Shown: positions 48,002-57,106 of the stretch, piece after piece
Position numbering within the stretch: position 1 is the stretch's first letter
How the letters are laid out: every line of letters starts with the position of its first letter
Source: Methylobacterium nonmethylotrophicum
GTDB taxonomy: Bacteria > Pseudomonadota > Alphaproteobacteria > Rhizobiales > Beijerinckiaceae
DNA: 64,000 bases
Direction: 5' to 3'
NCBI RefSeq assembly: GCF_004745635.1
Contig: NZ_SRLB01000006.1
Span: 1 to 64,000 of the forward strand
Position numbers and translations under genes: made by a program
The notes under the pieces: generated by a model
Told to the model about the DNA's origin: nothing
Database searches by the model: none
Seen by the model: the letters and a program-made list of their open reading frames with translations, nothing else

Positions 48002-50011
48002 ATGCTCGGCAAGCTGACCTGGTCGGCGATTCCCTTCGACCAGCCGATCCCGCTCGTCGCCGCGGCGCTCGTGGGCGTCGTCCTCCTCGGCGTGATCGCC
48101 TGGGTGGCGGTCGCCGGCTGGCTGCCGTACCTCTGGCGCGAGTGGATCACGAGCGTCGATCACAAGCGCATCGGCGTGATGTACGTGATCCTCGGGCTCG
48201 TCATGCTGATCCGCGGCTTCTCCGACGCGATCCTGATGCGCTCGCACCAGGCGCTCGCCTACAACGCCCCGGGCTACCTGCCGCCCGAGCATTACGACCA
48301 GATCTTTTCCGCCCACGGCACGATCATGATCTTCTTCGGCGCGATGCCGTTCATGATCGGGCTGATGAACTTCGTGGTGCCGCTGCAACTGGGCGTGCGG
48401 GACGTCGCCTTCCCGACCCTCAACTCGGTCAGCTTCTGGCTCACCGCCACCGGCGCGCTCCTCGTCAACGTCTCGCTGGTGGTGGGCGAGTTCGCCCGCA
48501 CCGGCTGGTGGCCGTCGCCCCCGCTCTCGGAGGTCACCTACTCGCCGGGCGTCGGCGTCGACTACTATCTCTGGGCGATCCAGATCTCGGGCATCGGCAC
48601 CCTGATGTCCGGGATCAACCTCGTCACTACGATCCTCAAGATGCGGGCGCCGGGCATGAGCTACCTGCGCATGCCGATGTTCTGCTGGACCGCGCTCGCC
48701 TCCAACATGCTCATCATCGCGGCCTTCCCGATCCTGACCGCGACCCTCGCGATGCTGACCCTCGACCGCTACCTCGGCTTCCACTTCTTCACCGACGAGG
48801 CCGGCGGCAACTCGATGCTGTTCATGAACCTGTTCTGGGCCTGGGGGCATCCGGAGGTCTACATCCTGGCGCTGCCGGCCTACGGGGTCTTCTCGGAGGT
48901 GATCTCGACCTTCTCCGGCAAGCCGCTCTTCGCCTACCGCTCGATGGTCTGGGCGACGCTGGCGATCTGCCTGCTCTCGTTCATGGTCTGGCTGCACCAC
49001 TTCTTCACCATGGGGCCGGGCGGCGACGTCAACGGCGTGTTCGGCATCACCTCGATGATCATCGCGGTGCCGACCGGCGTGAAGATCTTCGACTGGATGT
49101 TCACGATGTATGGCGGGCGGGTGCGCTTCACCACGCCGATGCTGTGGTCGGTGGCCTTCCTCGTCACCTTCGTGGTCGGCGGCGCCACCGGCGTGCTGCT
49201 GGCGATCCCGCCGGCCGACTTCGTGCTGCACAACTCGCTGTTCCTGGTCGCCCACTTCCACAACGTGATGGTGAGCGCGGTCGTGTTCGCGGCCTTCGCG
49301 GGCTACACCTACTGGTTCCCGAAGGCGTTCGGCTTCACCCTCGACGAGTGGTGGGGCAAGGCGGCGTTCTGGTTCTCCCTCGTCGGCTACGTCTGGGTGT
49401 TCACGCCGCTCTACGTCGTCGGCCTGCTGGGCATGACCCGGCGGCTGCAGCATTTCTCCGTCGCCGAATGGTATCCGTGGATCGTGGCGGCGAGCCTCGG
49501 CGTGATCGTGATGGTGTTCGGCGTGGTCTGCCAGGTGGTGCAGCTCGTCGTCAGCATCCGCCGGCGCGAGCAGTTGCGCGACGTCACCGGCGATCCGTGG
49601 GACGGCCGCTCGCTCGAATGGGCCACCGCCTCGCCGCCGCCCTCGTTCAACTTCGCGGTGATGCCGCGCGTCGAGGGCGAGGAGGCCTATTGGGCGATCA
49701 AGCAGCGCGCCCGCGAGCAGGCGCGGCTGCGCGAGGAGCCGGATTACGAGCCGGTCGAGATGCCGCTCAACAGCCCGACCGGTTTCGTCTGCGCCTTCTT
49801 CGCCACCCTCGTGGGCTTCGCGATGATCTGGCACATCTGGTGGCTCGCCGCCCTGGGTCTCGCCGGCGCCTTCGCCACCTTCGTGGTCTTCGCCTGGCGC
49901 GACCGGGTCGAGTACGAGATCCCGGCGGACGCCGTCGCGCGCATCAATCGCCGGAACCGGGCGAGCCGCCTCGAGGCGCTCCAGCAGGCCCGCCGCAAGG
50001 AGGCCGCATGA
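48002..50011 (+). CDS. cyoB: Quinol oxidase subunit I, second copy
   Basis: Haem-copper catalytic subunit, 669 residues. Ligand motifs are all kept: [36 protein letters not shown] and VAHFHNVM. It is clearly homologous to the first copy but diverged throughout, so the duplication is old or the second operon was acquired separately. The ATG at 48002 is spaced well from GGGGG; a GTG at 47996 overlapping the cyoA2 stop is the alternative. The stop overlaps cyoC2. Confidence 0.95.
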   Translation: MLGKLTWSAIPFDQPIPLVAAALVGVVLLGVIAWVAVAGWLPYLWREWITSVDHKRIGVMYVILGLVMLIRGFSDAILMRSHQALAYNAPGYLPPEHYDQIFSAHGTIMIFFGAMPFMIGLMNFVVPLQLGVRDVAFPTLNSVSFWLTATGALLVNVSLVVGEFARTGWWPSPPLSEVTYSPGVGVDYYLWAIQISGIGTLMSGINLVTTILKMRAPGMSYLRMPMFCWTALASNMLIIAAFPILTATLAMLTLDRYLGFHFFTDEAGGNSMLFMNLFWAWGHPEVYILALPAYGVFSEVISTFSGKPLFAYRSMVWATLAICLLSFMVWLHHFFTMGPGGDVNGVFGITSMIIAVPTGVKIFDWMFTMYGGRVRFTTPMLWSVAFLVTFVVGGATGVLLAIPPADFVLHNSLFLVAHFHNVMVSAVVFAAFAGYTYWFPKAFGFTLDEWWGKAAFWFSLVGYVWVFTPLYVVGLLGMTRRLQHFSVAEWYPWIVAASLGVIVMVFGVVCQVVQLVVSIRRREQLRDVTGDPWDGRSLEWATASPPPSFNFAVMPRVEGEEAYWAIKQRAREQARLREEPDYEPVEMPLNSPTGFVCAFFATLVGFAMIWHIWWLAALGLAGAFATFVVFAWRDRVEYEIPADAVARINRRNRASRLEALQQARRKEAA

Positions 50012-50703
50012 GCAGCTCCGCGGCCATGCCGGGTGCCGTCCCGGGGGTGGTGCCGATGCGGCGCGACCCCAACCACCTCGGCCACCACGCCGCAGGCGAA
50101 GGGGAGACCCGCGCCCCGGGGCGCGGCATCGGCGGTCCCGCCCCGAAGCGCATCGTCGTCGGCTACGGCTTCTGGATCTTCCTGCTGAGCGACATCGTGA
50201 TGTTCGCCGCGTTCTTCGCGGCCTTCGCGGTGCTGCAGGGCGGCACCGCCGGCGGCCCGACCGGCGCCGAGCTGTTCGACCTCACCAACGTGGCGATCGA
50301 GACGGGCCTGCTGCTCCTGTCGAGCTTCGCCTGCGGCATCGCCACCCTGGCGCTGAACGCCCGCCGACCCCTCGCCTTCCAGGCCGCGATGGCGGTGACC
50401 TTCCTGTTCGGCGCCGGCTTCCTCGCGCTGGAGCTGCGCGAGTTCACCGACCTCGTCGCCCGCGACGCCGGCCCGACCCGCAGCGCCTTCCTGTCGGCCT
50501 TCTTCACCGTGGTCGGCTGCCACGGCCTGCACGTCACGGCCGGCCTGCTCTGGCTGCTCACCATGATGGCGCAGGTGCTGGCCAAGGGGTTCCGCCCCGA
50601 CATCCTGCGCCGGGTGATGTGCTTCTCGCTGTTCTGGCACGCCCTCGACATCGTCTGGGTCGCGGTCTTCACGGTCGTCTACCTGATGGGGGCCGCCACA
50701 TGA
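50008..50703 (+). CDS. cyoC: Quinol oxidase subunit III, second copy
   Basis: A 231-residue membrane subunit with a longer, flexible N-terminus (Gly/Pro/Ala-rich, with [11 protein letters not shown]) than the first copy. The helices [50 protein letters not shown] and [20 protein letters not shown] identify it. The start overlaps the cyoB2 stop and its stop overlaps the cyoD2 start (both ATGA). Confidence 0.94.
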   Translation: MSSSAAMPGAVPGVVPMRRDPNHLGHHAAGEGETRAPGRGIGGPAPKRIVVGYGFWIFLLSDIVMFAAFFAAFAVLQGGTAGGPTGAELFDLTNVAIETGLLLLSSFACGIATLALNARRPLAFQAAMAVTFLFGAGFLALELREFTDLVARDAGPTRSAFLSAFFTVVGCHGLHVTAGLLWLLTMMAQVLAKGFRPDILRRVMCFSLFWHALDIVWVAVFTVVYLMGAAT

Positions 50704-51170
50704 GCCACACCGACACCGACGACCGCGCCCATGCCGACGTCGCCCCGGGCGACGAATACCCGCACGAGGAGTTCGGCGCCGGGCTTCGCAGCTACCTGAT
50801 CGGGCTCGCGCTCGCGACCCTCCTCACCGCCGCGTCGTTCTGGGTCGCGCAGACCAAGGTCATGTGGGCGCCGGCGATCCCCGTCGCGTTGCTGACCTTC
50901 GCCATCGCCCAGATGGGCGTGCATCTGGTGTTCTTCCTCCACCTGACCAGCGGGCCGGACAACACCAACAACATCATGGCGCTCGCCTTCGGCGTGCTGA
51001 TCGTCTTCCTGCTGTTCGGCGGGTCGGTGTGGATCATGCACCACATGAACTATAACATGATGGCGCCGGTGGAGGGCGGGGTGCGGATGCCGTTGCAGAA
51101 GGGGGTGCCGCTGCAGCCGGAGCCGCAGAAGGGAGTGCCGATGCAGCACGGGGGCGGCGGGCACCATTGA
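50700..51170 (+). CDS. cyoD: Quinol oxidase subunit IV, second copy
   Basis: A 156-residue protein with three membrane helices (YLIGLALATLLTAASFWVAQ, LTFAIAQMGVHLVFFLHLTS, VLIVFLLFGGSVWIMHHMNY). The C-terminal tail is extended compared with the first copy and contains a repeated QKGVPxQ motif and GGGGHH, which might bind metal. Last gene of the second operon. Confidence 0.92.
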   Translation: MSHTDTDDRAHADVAPGDEYPHEEFGAGLRSYLIGLALATLLTAASFWVAQTKVMWAPAIPVALLTFAIAQMGVHLVFFLHLTSGPDNTNNIMALAFGVLIVFLLFGGSVWIMHHMNYNMMAPVEGGVRMPLQKGVPLQPEPQKGVPMQHGGGGHH

Positions 51171-51351
51171 GCGGCTGACCCTGCGAGCCGGACAGTCACG
51201 CGCAGGTGCAACACTTCGCATTATTCCGGCGCGGACCGGAGGCGGAGACCCGGGATGAGGCTGAGTATTTCAGCGCCGTCGCGACAGCCGAACGATCGCA
51301 TCGCGGCCGCAAACCTATGGCACGAACAGAATTCGGATCGCTCGTAGCATT

Positions 51352-51393
51352 ATCGTAGGATACACGATCGTCATCGTAGGATACACGGTCGTC
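51352..51393. repeat. Tandem 21-bp repeat
   Basis: Two adjacent 21-bp units, ATCGTAGGATACACGATCGTC and the same with one substitution, occupy 51352-51372 and 51373-51393. They lie 8 bases beyond the 3' end of the first tRNA-Phe. Each unit is partly self-complementary (ACGATCGT). The role is unknown. Confidence 0.6.
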
Positions 51394-51400
51394 TGAACGG

Positions 51401-51473
51401 TGCCCGGGGACGGAGTCGAACCGCCGACACTGCGATTTTCAGTCGCATGCTCTACCAACTGAGCTACCCGGGC
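51401..51473 (-). tRNA. tRNA-Phe (anticodon GAA), copy with CCG tail
   Basis: Reverse-strand cloverleaf of 73 bases: acceptor GCCCGGG with CCCGGGC, anticodon loop CTGAAAA with anticodon GAA, T-arm GGCGG-TTCGACT-CCGTC. The body is identical to the second copy 160 bases away. The three bases after the discriminator A read CCG instead of CCA, so the mature end must be added or repaired by nucleotidyltransferase. Confidence 0.95.
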
Positions 51474-51557
51474 GCACCGGCCGCGCGAGGCGGAGGTCAA
51501 GGCACCAGAGATCGTCCCCGTCGAGGGACGGCACCACTCACGTCAGACTGTGAGGAG

Positions 51558-51633
51558 TGGTGCCCGGGGACGGAGTCGAACCGCCGACACTGCGATTTTC
51601 AGTCGCATGCTCTACCAACTGAGCTACCCGGGC
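51558..51633 (-). tRNA. tRNA-Phe (anticodon GAA), copy with encoded CCA
   Basis: Second tRNA-Phe on the reverse strand, 76 bases with encoded CCA (51558-51560). The body is identical to the neighbouring copy, and the bases upstream of the two genes are also similar, which points to tandem duplication. Being nearer to the topoisomerase gene, it is transcribed first of the pair. Confidence 0.96.
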
Positions 51634-51740
51634 CCGCCGGCTGCGCGGGGCAGCGGCGTTGAGCGGCGGTATAGAGACGCCCGGATCCCCTGTCCAGCCG
51701 TCTCGTGCGGGCGCGCGGGCGATTGTGTGCCGGCGCCGGC

Positions 51741-54158
51741 TCACCCCTCGCCGTGGCCGGCGGCGCGGCGCCGGCGGGGGGCGCGGCCCGGGCTCGGTGC
51801 GGCGCGCGGGCGGCGGGTGCGGGTCTTCTTCGCCGGCGCGTCGCGGGGAGACGTCGTCTGTCCCTCCGGGCGCCGGCCCTCGCCGCCCGCATGGGCGTCG
51901 AGGAAGGCGCGGCAGGCGGAAAAGTCGGTCTCGACCTCGGGCGGCAGCGCCTCCAGGCGCTTCTCGCGGGCCAGCGAGGCGGCGAAGCGCAGCATGGCCG
52001 GGGTCGGCGGGCGGGTCGCCCCCTCGGCCGCCGGGGTCCTCGGTCCCGCATGGGTGTTGAGGAAGACCCGGCAGGCCCCGGCCTCGCGGGTGGCCTCCGG
52101 GGGGAGGGGGATGCCCTTGCGGGCGGCAAGCGAGCGCGCGAACGACACCATCGCGGCACTCGGCGCCCGGCCGCCGCGGGGCGGGGCCTCGCCCGCGACG
52201 GCCAGCCGCTCGGCGCCCGAGACGGCCCCGATCAGCGCCTCGACCCGCTCGCGGGTGCGCCGGCGGAAGGCGTCGGCCCGGCGCAGGGCCTCGGCCTTCG
52301 TGGCGGCCCGGCCGATCTCGGCGAGTTCCGATTCGAACACCGCCCGGCCGACCGGGTCGCCATAGGCCGGAAACACCCGTCGGACCGCGGCCACGAAGGC
52401 GAGGCCCGCCTCCGTCACGGTGATCGCCGGGTCCTTGCCCTTGAGCAGCGTGACGTAGTGGCTCTTCATCAGCTTCGGCAGCACCGCGTCGCGCGTCGCG
52501 GCGGTGCCGAGGCCCTTGGGCTCGGTCGGGTTGGCGGGGTTCTCGAGCGCCCGCTTCAGGGTCGGATCCTCGACCTGGTCGATCAGCCGGCCCATCACCA
52601 CCGGCAGCTCGCCCCGGGTGATGCGCCGGGGCGGCTCGGTCCGGGCGGTCTCGATCGTGGGTGCGCCGCCTGTTCCGGCCTCGCCGTCGCGCACCGGCGG
52701 CAGGCGCCCGGTGGTCGGCTCGTCGTCAGGCCTCGCCTTGCCGGGCACGACCTCGTCCTCGTCGGCCTCGGTGCCGTAGAGCGCGCGCCAGCCCGGCACC
52801 GTCACCACGCTGCCGGTGATGGCGAAGCGCTTCGGCCCCCGCGGCGTCGCGACCTCGGCCGTGACCGTGGTGCGGGCGTCGGTCCCGTCGGCCATGTGCG
52901 CGGCGAGGAAGGTCTTGGCGACGAGGAGCCAGAGCTTCCGCGCGTCGGGCGCGACGTCGCCCGGCCCCGGCACCTTGCGCAAGGGCACGATGGCGTGGTG
53001 CTCGCCCGGGTCCTTGACGTAGTGGCCCTTCGGCCCGCGGCGGATCTGCGGCGTCGCGGGCGTGTGCGTGGCGAGGTCCGTGTCGGCGGCGGCGATCGCC
53101 GCGAGCACCGCGCTCGCGTCCTTGGCTTGCGAGTCCGGCAGGTGCACGGATTCGGTGCGGGGATAGCTGAGAAAGCCCTTGTCGTAGAGCGCCTGCGCGT
53201 GGCGCGCCGTGACTTGCGGGTCCCAGCCGAAGCGCTTGGCGCAGGCGCGCGCCAGCGTGTCCTTCGAGAACAGCTTCGGGGGTGCCCGCCGCACGTCCTT
53301 CTGCATCACCGCGAGCGGGCCGGACCAGCCATCGGCCGCGTCGCGGATCGCCTCGGCGTCCTTGATGTCGAAGATCTTCTCCTTCGGCGCGTGCCAGAGC
53401 GTCAGGCTCGCGCCGCTCTCGGTCGTCACCGGCAAGGCGATCTTGAAGAAGTCGCGCGGCACGAAGGTGCAGATGCGCTCCTCCAGGTCGGCGAGGATCG
53501 CCAGCGTCGGCGTCTGCACGCCGCCGAAGCGCCAGGGCTCGCGGAAGGCCGGCGGGCGCAGGCGCAGCGACACCGCCCGGGTGCCGTTGAGGCCGAGATG
53601 CCAGTCCTCGTATTGCCGGCACAGGGCCTCGAGATAGGCGGCGTAGTCGCGCTCGCCGGAATCGTCCTCCCGCGCCAGCAGCCCGAAGGCACGGCGGATC
53701 GAGACCTCGTCGAGGGCGCCGAGGCGCAGGCGGTCGACCCTCCCGCGCCAGCCGAGATGCTCCAGCACCTCCCAGGCGATCATCGAGCCCTCGCGGCCCG
53801 GATCGGTGGCGATGATGACCCGCTCCACCCCCGCGAGCGCCTGGCGGATCGCCGCGAGCTTCGGCGCGTGGGACTGGCCAGAGCGGCCGTGGCCGGGGGC
53901 GACGGGCAGGCGGTCCAGGGCGATCGGCAGCGCGTCGAAGCGCCAGGGCTTCCAGTCCGGCCGGATCTCCCCGGGTTCGGCCACCTCCAGCAGGTGCCCC
54001 TCGGCGGCGACGCAGACCGTGCTGGCCGAGCGGAAGAACCGCTGCACCTGGCGCATCGCCGAGGGCTTCTCGAAGAAGAACAGCGTCTTGCCTGAGGATG
54101 GCGTGCCGGGGGGCGTCTTGCCGGCCGGGGTCTTGCCGGGGGAGGGGGCCTGCGCCAT
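51741..54158 (-). CDS. Type IA DNA topoisomerase (topoisomerase III-like)
   Basis: An 805-residue enzyme that relaxes or decatenates DNA by single-strand passage. The Toprim domain has FFFEKPSAM (Glu30) and IIATDPGREG (near residue 115). The nucleophile is Tyr332 in SYPRTES. Further motifs are GGVQTPTLAIL and ITRGELPVVMGRLIDQ. The C-terminus has no zinc fingers. Instead it holds two copies of a module of about 50 residues (PxxAMxxFAxSLA...CRxFLxxHAG) and a basic tail (KKTRTRRPRAAPSPG). The ATG at 54158 (AAGGAG upstream) is preferred to one at 54209 without a ribosome site. Confidence 0.9.
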   Translation of the reverse strand: MAQAPSPGKTPAGKTPPGTPSSGKTLFFFEKPSAMRQVQRFFRSASTVCVAAEGHLLEVAEPGEIRPDWKPWRFDALPIALDRLPVAPGHGRSGQSHAPKLAAIRQALAGVERVIIATDPGREGSMIAWEVLEHLGWRGRVDRLRLGALDEVSIRRAFGLLAREDDSGERDYAAYLEALCRQYEDWHLGLNGTRAVSLRLRPPAFREPWRFGGVQTPTLAILADLEERICTFVPRDFFKIALPVTTESGASLTLWHAPKEKIFDIKDAEAIRDAADGWSGPLAVMQKDVRRAPPKLFSKDTLARACAKRFGWDPQVTARHAQALYDKGFLSYPRTESVHLPDSQAKDASAVLAAIAAADTDLATHTPATPQIRRGPKGHYVKDPGEHHAIVPLRKVPGPGDVAPDARKLWLLVAKTFLAAHMADGTDARTTVTAEVATPRGPKRFAITGSVVTVPGWRALYGTEADEDEVVPGKARPDDEPTTGRLPPVRDGEAGTGGAPTIETARTEPPRRITRGELPVVMGRLIDQVEDPTLKRALENPANPTEPKGLGTAATRDAVLPKLMKSHYVTLLKGKDPAITVTEAGLAFVAAVRRVFPAYGDPVGRAVFESELAEIGRAATKAEALRRADAFRRRTRERVEALIGAVSGAERLAVAGEAPPRGGRAPSAAMVSFARSLAARKGIPLPPEATREAGACRVFLNTHAGPRTPAAEGATRPPTPAMLRFAASLAREKRLEALPPEVETDFSACRAFLDAHAGGEGRRPEGQTTSPRDAPAKKTRTRRPRAAPSPGRAPRRRRAAGHGEG

Positions 54159-54362
54159 GGCCGCTCGGCGCTCCTTGCGGGCGGCGGTGCCCGAACGAAG
54201 CAAGAACATATCGGAAGCCGGGCCGGTCGGTCAACGTCCGGCCGGACGCCCTGGTGCGCCACTGCGGAGGTGCGGGGACACACAGGTCAGCACGGGGCGT
54301 CATTGCGAAGCTTGCCGATTGTGGCATCCTGGACTTGAGGCAAACAGACGAGACCAAGTCCC

Positions 54363-54758
54363 ATGCGCAAGATCGCCCGTTCAAGACTGGTGGCGGCCGT
54401 CACGATGCTGTCGTTTTCATTTTTGGCCGCCGGGCCGGCGGCGGCCCAGGGGCTGCCGTTCGGGGTCGAGCTTCCGGCTGGCGTCGACATCCCGAGCGAC
54501 TCCCTGGTGTTCCATGGCAATTACTGCGGGCCCGGGAGCCGCGGACCCGGGTTGCCGCCGGTCGACGCCCTCGACGCCGCCTGCATGCGCCACGACGCCT
54601 GCACCCCGCCGCGCGGCCGCGGCCTGCCGACCTGCTCCTGCCACGCCCGGCTCCAGCGCGAGGCGGAGGCGGTGGCCCGCAATCCCCGCAACCCCGACGA
54701 CCTGCGCAGCCTCGCCGGCCTCGTCTCGGCCGGCGCCACCCAGCTGCCCTGCCGCTGA
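54363..54758 (+). CDS. Secreted phospholipase A2-like protein
   Basis: A 131-residue exported protein: signal peptide (VAAVTMLSFSFLAAGPAAAQ), then a small Cys-containing domain. The Ca-loop-like motif YCGPGSRGPG (residues 54-63) and the helix LDAACMRHDAC (residues 70-80) with the His77-Asp78 pair match the core of phospholipase A2 folds (Y-x-G-x-G and CCxxHDxC). A later TCSCHARLQREAE has two more cysteines for disulfides. If active it would hydrolyse phospholipids outside the cytoplasm. The ATG lies 200 bases from the divergent topoisomerase gene. Function is inferred from motif only. Confidence 0.75.
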   Translation: MRKIARSRLVAAVTMLSFSFLAAGPAAAQGLPFGVELPAGVDIPSDSLVFHGNYCGPGSRGPGLPPVDALDAACMRHDACTPPRGRGLPTCSCHARLQREAEAVARNPRNPDDLRSLAGLVSAGATQLPCR

Positions 54759-54869
54759 ACTTGTCGTCGTCACCTCGTCCGATCGCCCCGGCGCGTGCCC
54801 CGCGCCGGGGCGATGTCGTTCCCGGGTGCCGACGCCTCGAAAACGGCGCTTGCGCCATCGTCTCCGCTC

Positions 54870-54889
54870 ACATAAAGATATCTTTATGT
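54870..54889. promoter_or_regulatory. Perfect 20-bp palindromic operator
   Basis: ACATAAAGATATCTTTATGT is a perfect inverted repeat in an otherwise GC-rich region. It ends 29 bases before the start codon of the ArsR-methyltransferase gene, overlapping the expected promoter or leader. ArsR-family dimers bind such palindromes, so it is very probably the regulator's own site and controls the following met genes. Confidence 0.8.
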
Positions 54890-54918
54890 TTCGCATCGGA
54901 GGCGAGGAGCCCGCCGGA

Positions 54919-55944
54919 ATGAGCGCCACGATTCCCTTCGCGGACGCCTTGAGCGTGCTGCGGGCCGCCGCCGAGGAGACCCGCCTGCGCATCCTGGTGC
55001 TGCTCGGCGAGGGCGAGTTGTCGGTCTCCGACCTCACCGACATCCTGGGCCAGTCGCAGCCGCGGATCTCCCGCCATCTCAAGCTCCTGGTCGAGGCCGG
55101 GCTGGTGGTGCGCCACCGCGAGGGCGCCTGGGCCTTCTTCCGCCTGCGCGAGGGCGTGGCCGGGCTGGTCGCGCCCCTCATCGCCGCGCTCGACGCCGCC
55201 GAGCCGCCGCTCTCCGAGGACCGGGCCCGGCTCCAGGCGGTGCGGGCGCAGCGGGCGGAAGCCGCCCAGACCTTCTTCGCGCGGCTCGCGCCGCAATGGG
55301 ACCGGGTGCGCTCGCTCCACGTGCCGGAGGCGACCGTCGAGGCGGCGGTGCTCGACGTGCTCGGGGAGGGCCCGGTCGGCAGCCTCGTCGATCTCGGCAC
55401 CGGCACCGGGCGGATGCTCGGGCTCCTGGCGCGGCGGGCGTCCCGGGCCACCGGGCTCGACGCCAACCACGCCATGCTGTCGGTCGCCCGCGCCAACCTG
55501 GAGCGCCAGGGCCTGACCCGCATCGACCTGCGCCAGGGCGACATCCACGCGCCGCCCTTCGGCCGGGCGAGCTTCGACCTCGTGCTGATCCACCAGGTGC
55601 TGCACTACCTCGACGACCCGGCCCGGGCCCTGCGCGAGGCCGCCCGCCTCGTCGCCCCGGGCGGCCGCCTCCTCGTGGTCGATTTCGCGCCCCACACCCT
55701 CGAGTTCCTGCGCGAGGACGAGGCGCATCGCCGCCTCGGCTTCGCGCCCGAGCAGGTGTCGGGCTGGCTCGCCGAGGCCGGCCTCACCGACCTGCGGCTG
55801 CGCCACCTCGCCCCGACCGGCGGCGCGGAGCACCAGCTCACCGTCACGCTCTGGCTCGCTCACCACCCGGAGGCGGCGGCCGATCGACAGATCGGGGCCG
55901 ATCAACGGATCGGTCCCGGCCTGCCCGACCGCGCCGTCGCCTGA
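54919..55944 (+). CDS. ArsR-family regulator fused to a methyltransferase domain (SahR type)
   Basis: A 341-residue protein. Residues about 10-85 form an ArsR winged helix (AAAEETRLRILVLLGEGELS, SQPRISRHLKLLVEAGLVV) without metal-binding cysteines. From about residue 115 is a SAM-methyltransferase fold (LVDLGTGTGRMLGLLARR, LRQGDIHAPPFGRASFDLVL, APGGRLLVVDFAPH). Proteins of this build in proteobacteria repress methionine-cycle genes and respond to S-adenosylhomocysteine (SahR). It precedes metF by 31 bases, which fits. The ATG at 54919 has GAGGAG 9 bases upstream; an ATG at 54886 lies inside the operator and is less likely. Confidence 0.88.
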   Translation: MSATIPFADALSVLRAAAEETRLRILVLLGEGELSVSDLTDILGQSQPRISRHLKLLVEAGLVVRHREGAWAFFRLREGVAGLVAPLIAALDAAEPPLSEDRARLQAVRAQRAEAAQTFFARLAPQWDRVRSLHVPEATVEAAVLDVLGEGPVGSLVDLGTGTGRMLGLLARRASRATGLDANHAMLSVARANLERQGLTRIDLRQGDIHAPPFGRASFDLVLIHQVLHYLDDPARALREAARLVAPGGRLLVVDFAPHTLEFLREDEAHRRLGFAPEQVSGWLAEAGLTDLRLRHLAPTGGAEHQLTVTLWLAHHPEAAADRQIGADQRIGPGLPDRAVA

Positions 55945-55975
55945 TCCGCCACCCGTTTTCCGCCTGAGGCCGCCG

Positions 55976-56890
55976 ATGTACGCCACCGCCTTCCGCCCGA
56001 GCCGCGAGAGCCGCCGCCCGATCCGGGTCTCGTTCGAGTTCTTCCCGCCCAAGACCCCGGAGATGGAGGCGACCCTGTGGTCGTCGATCGAGCGCCTGGC
56101 GCCGCTCGGTCCCAGCTTCGTCTCGGTGACCTACGGCGCCGGCGGCTCGACCCGCGAGCGCACCCACAACACCGTGGCGCGCCTGGTGCGCGAGACCGCG
56201 CTGAAGCCCGCCGCCCACCTCACCTGCGTGGCCGCCACCAAGGGTGAGGTCGACGACGTGGTGCGCGCCTACCACGAGGCGGGCGTGCGCCACATCGTGG
56301 CCCTTCGCGGCGATCCGGCCGAGGGCGTCGGCACCGCCTACACGGCGCATCCGGGGGGCTACGAGCGTTCCTGCGACCTCGTCGCCGGCATCAAGCGCGT
56401 CGGCGACTTCGAGGTCTCGGTCTCGGCCTATCCCGAGCGCCACCCGGAGGCCGGTTCTCTCGATCAGGACCTCGACGCGCTCAAGGCCAAGGTCGATTGC
56501 GGCGCCGACCGCGCCATCACCCAGTTCTTCTTCGACAACGACCTGTTCTTCCGCTACCTCGACCGGGTGCAGGCGCGCGGGATCGCCATCCCGATCATCC
56601 CGGGCATCCTGCCGGTGCAGAACTTCAAGCAGGCCGCCAACTTCGCCCGCCGCACCGGCTCCTCGGTGCCGGACTGGCTCGCCGCCCGCTTCGAGGGCCT
56701 GGACGACGATGTCGCCACCCGCAAGCTGGTGGCCGCGGCGGTGGCCGCCGAGCAGGTGCTCGACCTCGTCGACCGCGGCATCACCGACTTCCACTTCTAC
56801 ACCATGAACCGCGCCGACCTCGTCTACGCGATCTGCCACCTGCTGGGCTTGCGCGCGGCGCCGGGGGCGGTGGAGAAGGCGGCGGCCTGA
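55976..56890 (+). CDS. metF: 5,10-methylenetetrahydrofolate reductase
   Basis: FAD enzyme that makes 5-methyl-THF for MetH. 304 residues, normal length. Family motifs are VSFEFFPPKTPEMEATLW, SVTYGAGGSTRERTHNT, HIVALRGDP, YPERHPEAGSLDQDLDALKA, ITQFFFDND and IPGILPV. It lies between the SahR-type regulator and the 60-residue gene in a likely operon ending with metH. Confidence 0.97.
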   Translation: MYATAFRPSRESRRPIRVSFEFFPPKTPEMEATLWSSIERLAPLGPSFVSVTYGAGGSTRERTHNTVARLVRETALKPAAHLTCVAATKGEVDDVVRAYHEAGVRHIVALRGDPAEGVGTAYTAHPGGYERSCDLVAGIKRVGDFEVSVSAYPERHPEAGSLDQDLDALKAKVDCGADRAITQFFFDNDLFFRYLDRVQARGIAIPIIPGILPVQNFKQAANFARRTGSSVPDWLAARFEGLDDDVATRKLVAAAVAAEQVLDLVDRGITDFHFYTMNRADLVYAICHLLGLRAAPGAVEKAAA

Positions 56891-56918
56891 CGATCGATCA
56901 TCGCGAGGGGAGGCGGCC

Positions 56919-57101
56919 TTGGCCGAATCGCAGGACGTGAGCGTTCCGCGGCTGAGCCAGATCCTGGCTGATCCCGCCTCCGCCCGGCCTGCGGTCCTGG
57001 AGGAGGCCCGGACCTACGCCGCGGCGCGCATCGAGGCACGGCTCGACGACCTTGAGCGGCGCCTCGCCGCGCTCGAAGCCCGCATGGCTGCCCGGGAATA
57101 A
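56919..57101 (+). CDS. Short coiled-coil peptide between metF and metH
   Basis: A 60-residue peptide, AESQDVSVPRLSQILADPAS at the start, then a charged helix ending RLDDLERRLAALEARMAA with leucine heptads, which should dimerise. The start is a TTG at 56919 behind an excellent ribosome site (GAGGGGAGG), 29 bases after the metF stop. No family is recognised. Its place in the met operon suggests a conserved but unknown small role, or a chance open frame. Confidence 0.55.
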   Translation: MAESQDVSVPRLSQILADPASARPAVLEEARTYAAARIEARLDDLERRLAALEARMAARE

Positions 57102-57106
57102 GAATA

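Noticed and set aside
51401..51633. CRISPR-like repeat
   Set aside because: The repeated unit is a complete tRNA-Phe gene; only two copies exist and there are no spacers.
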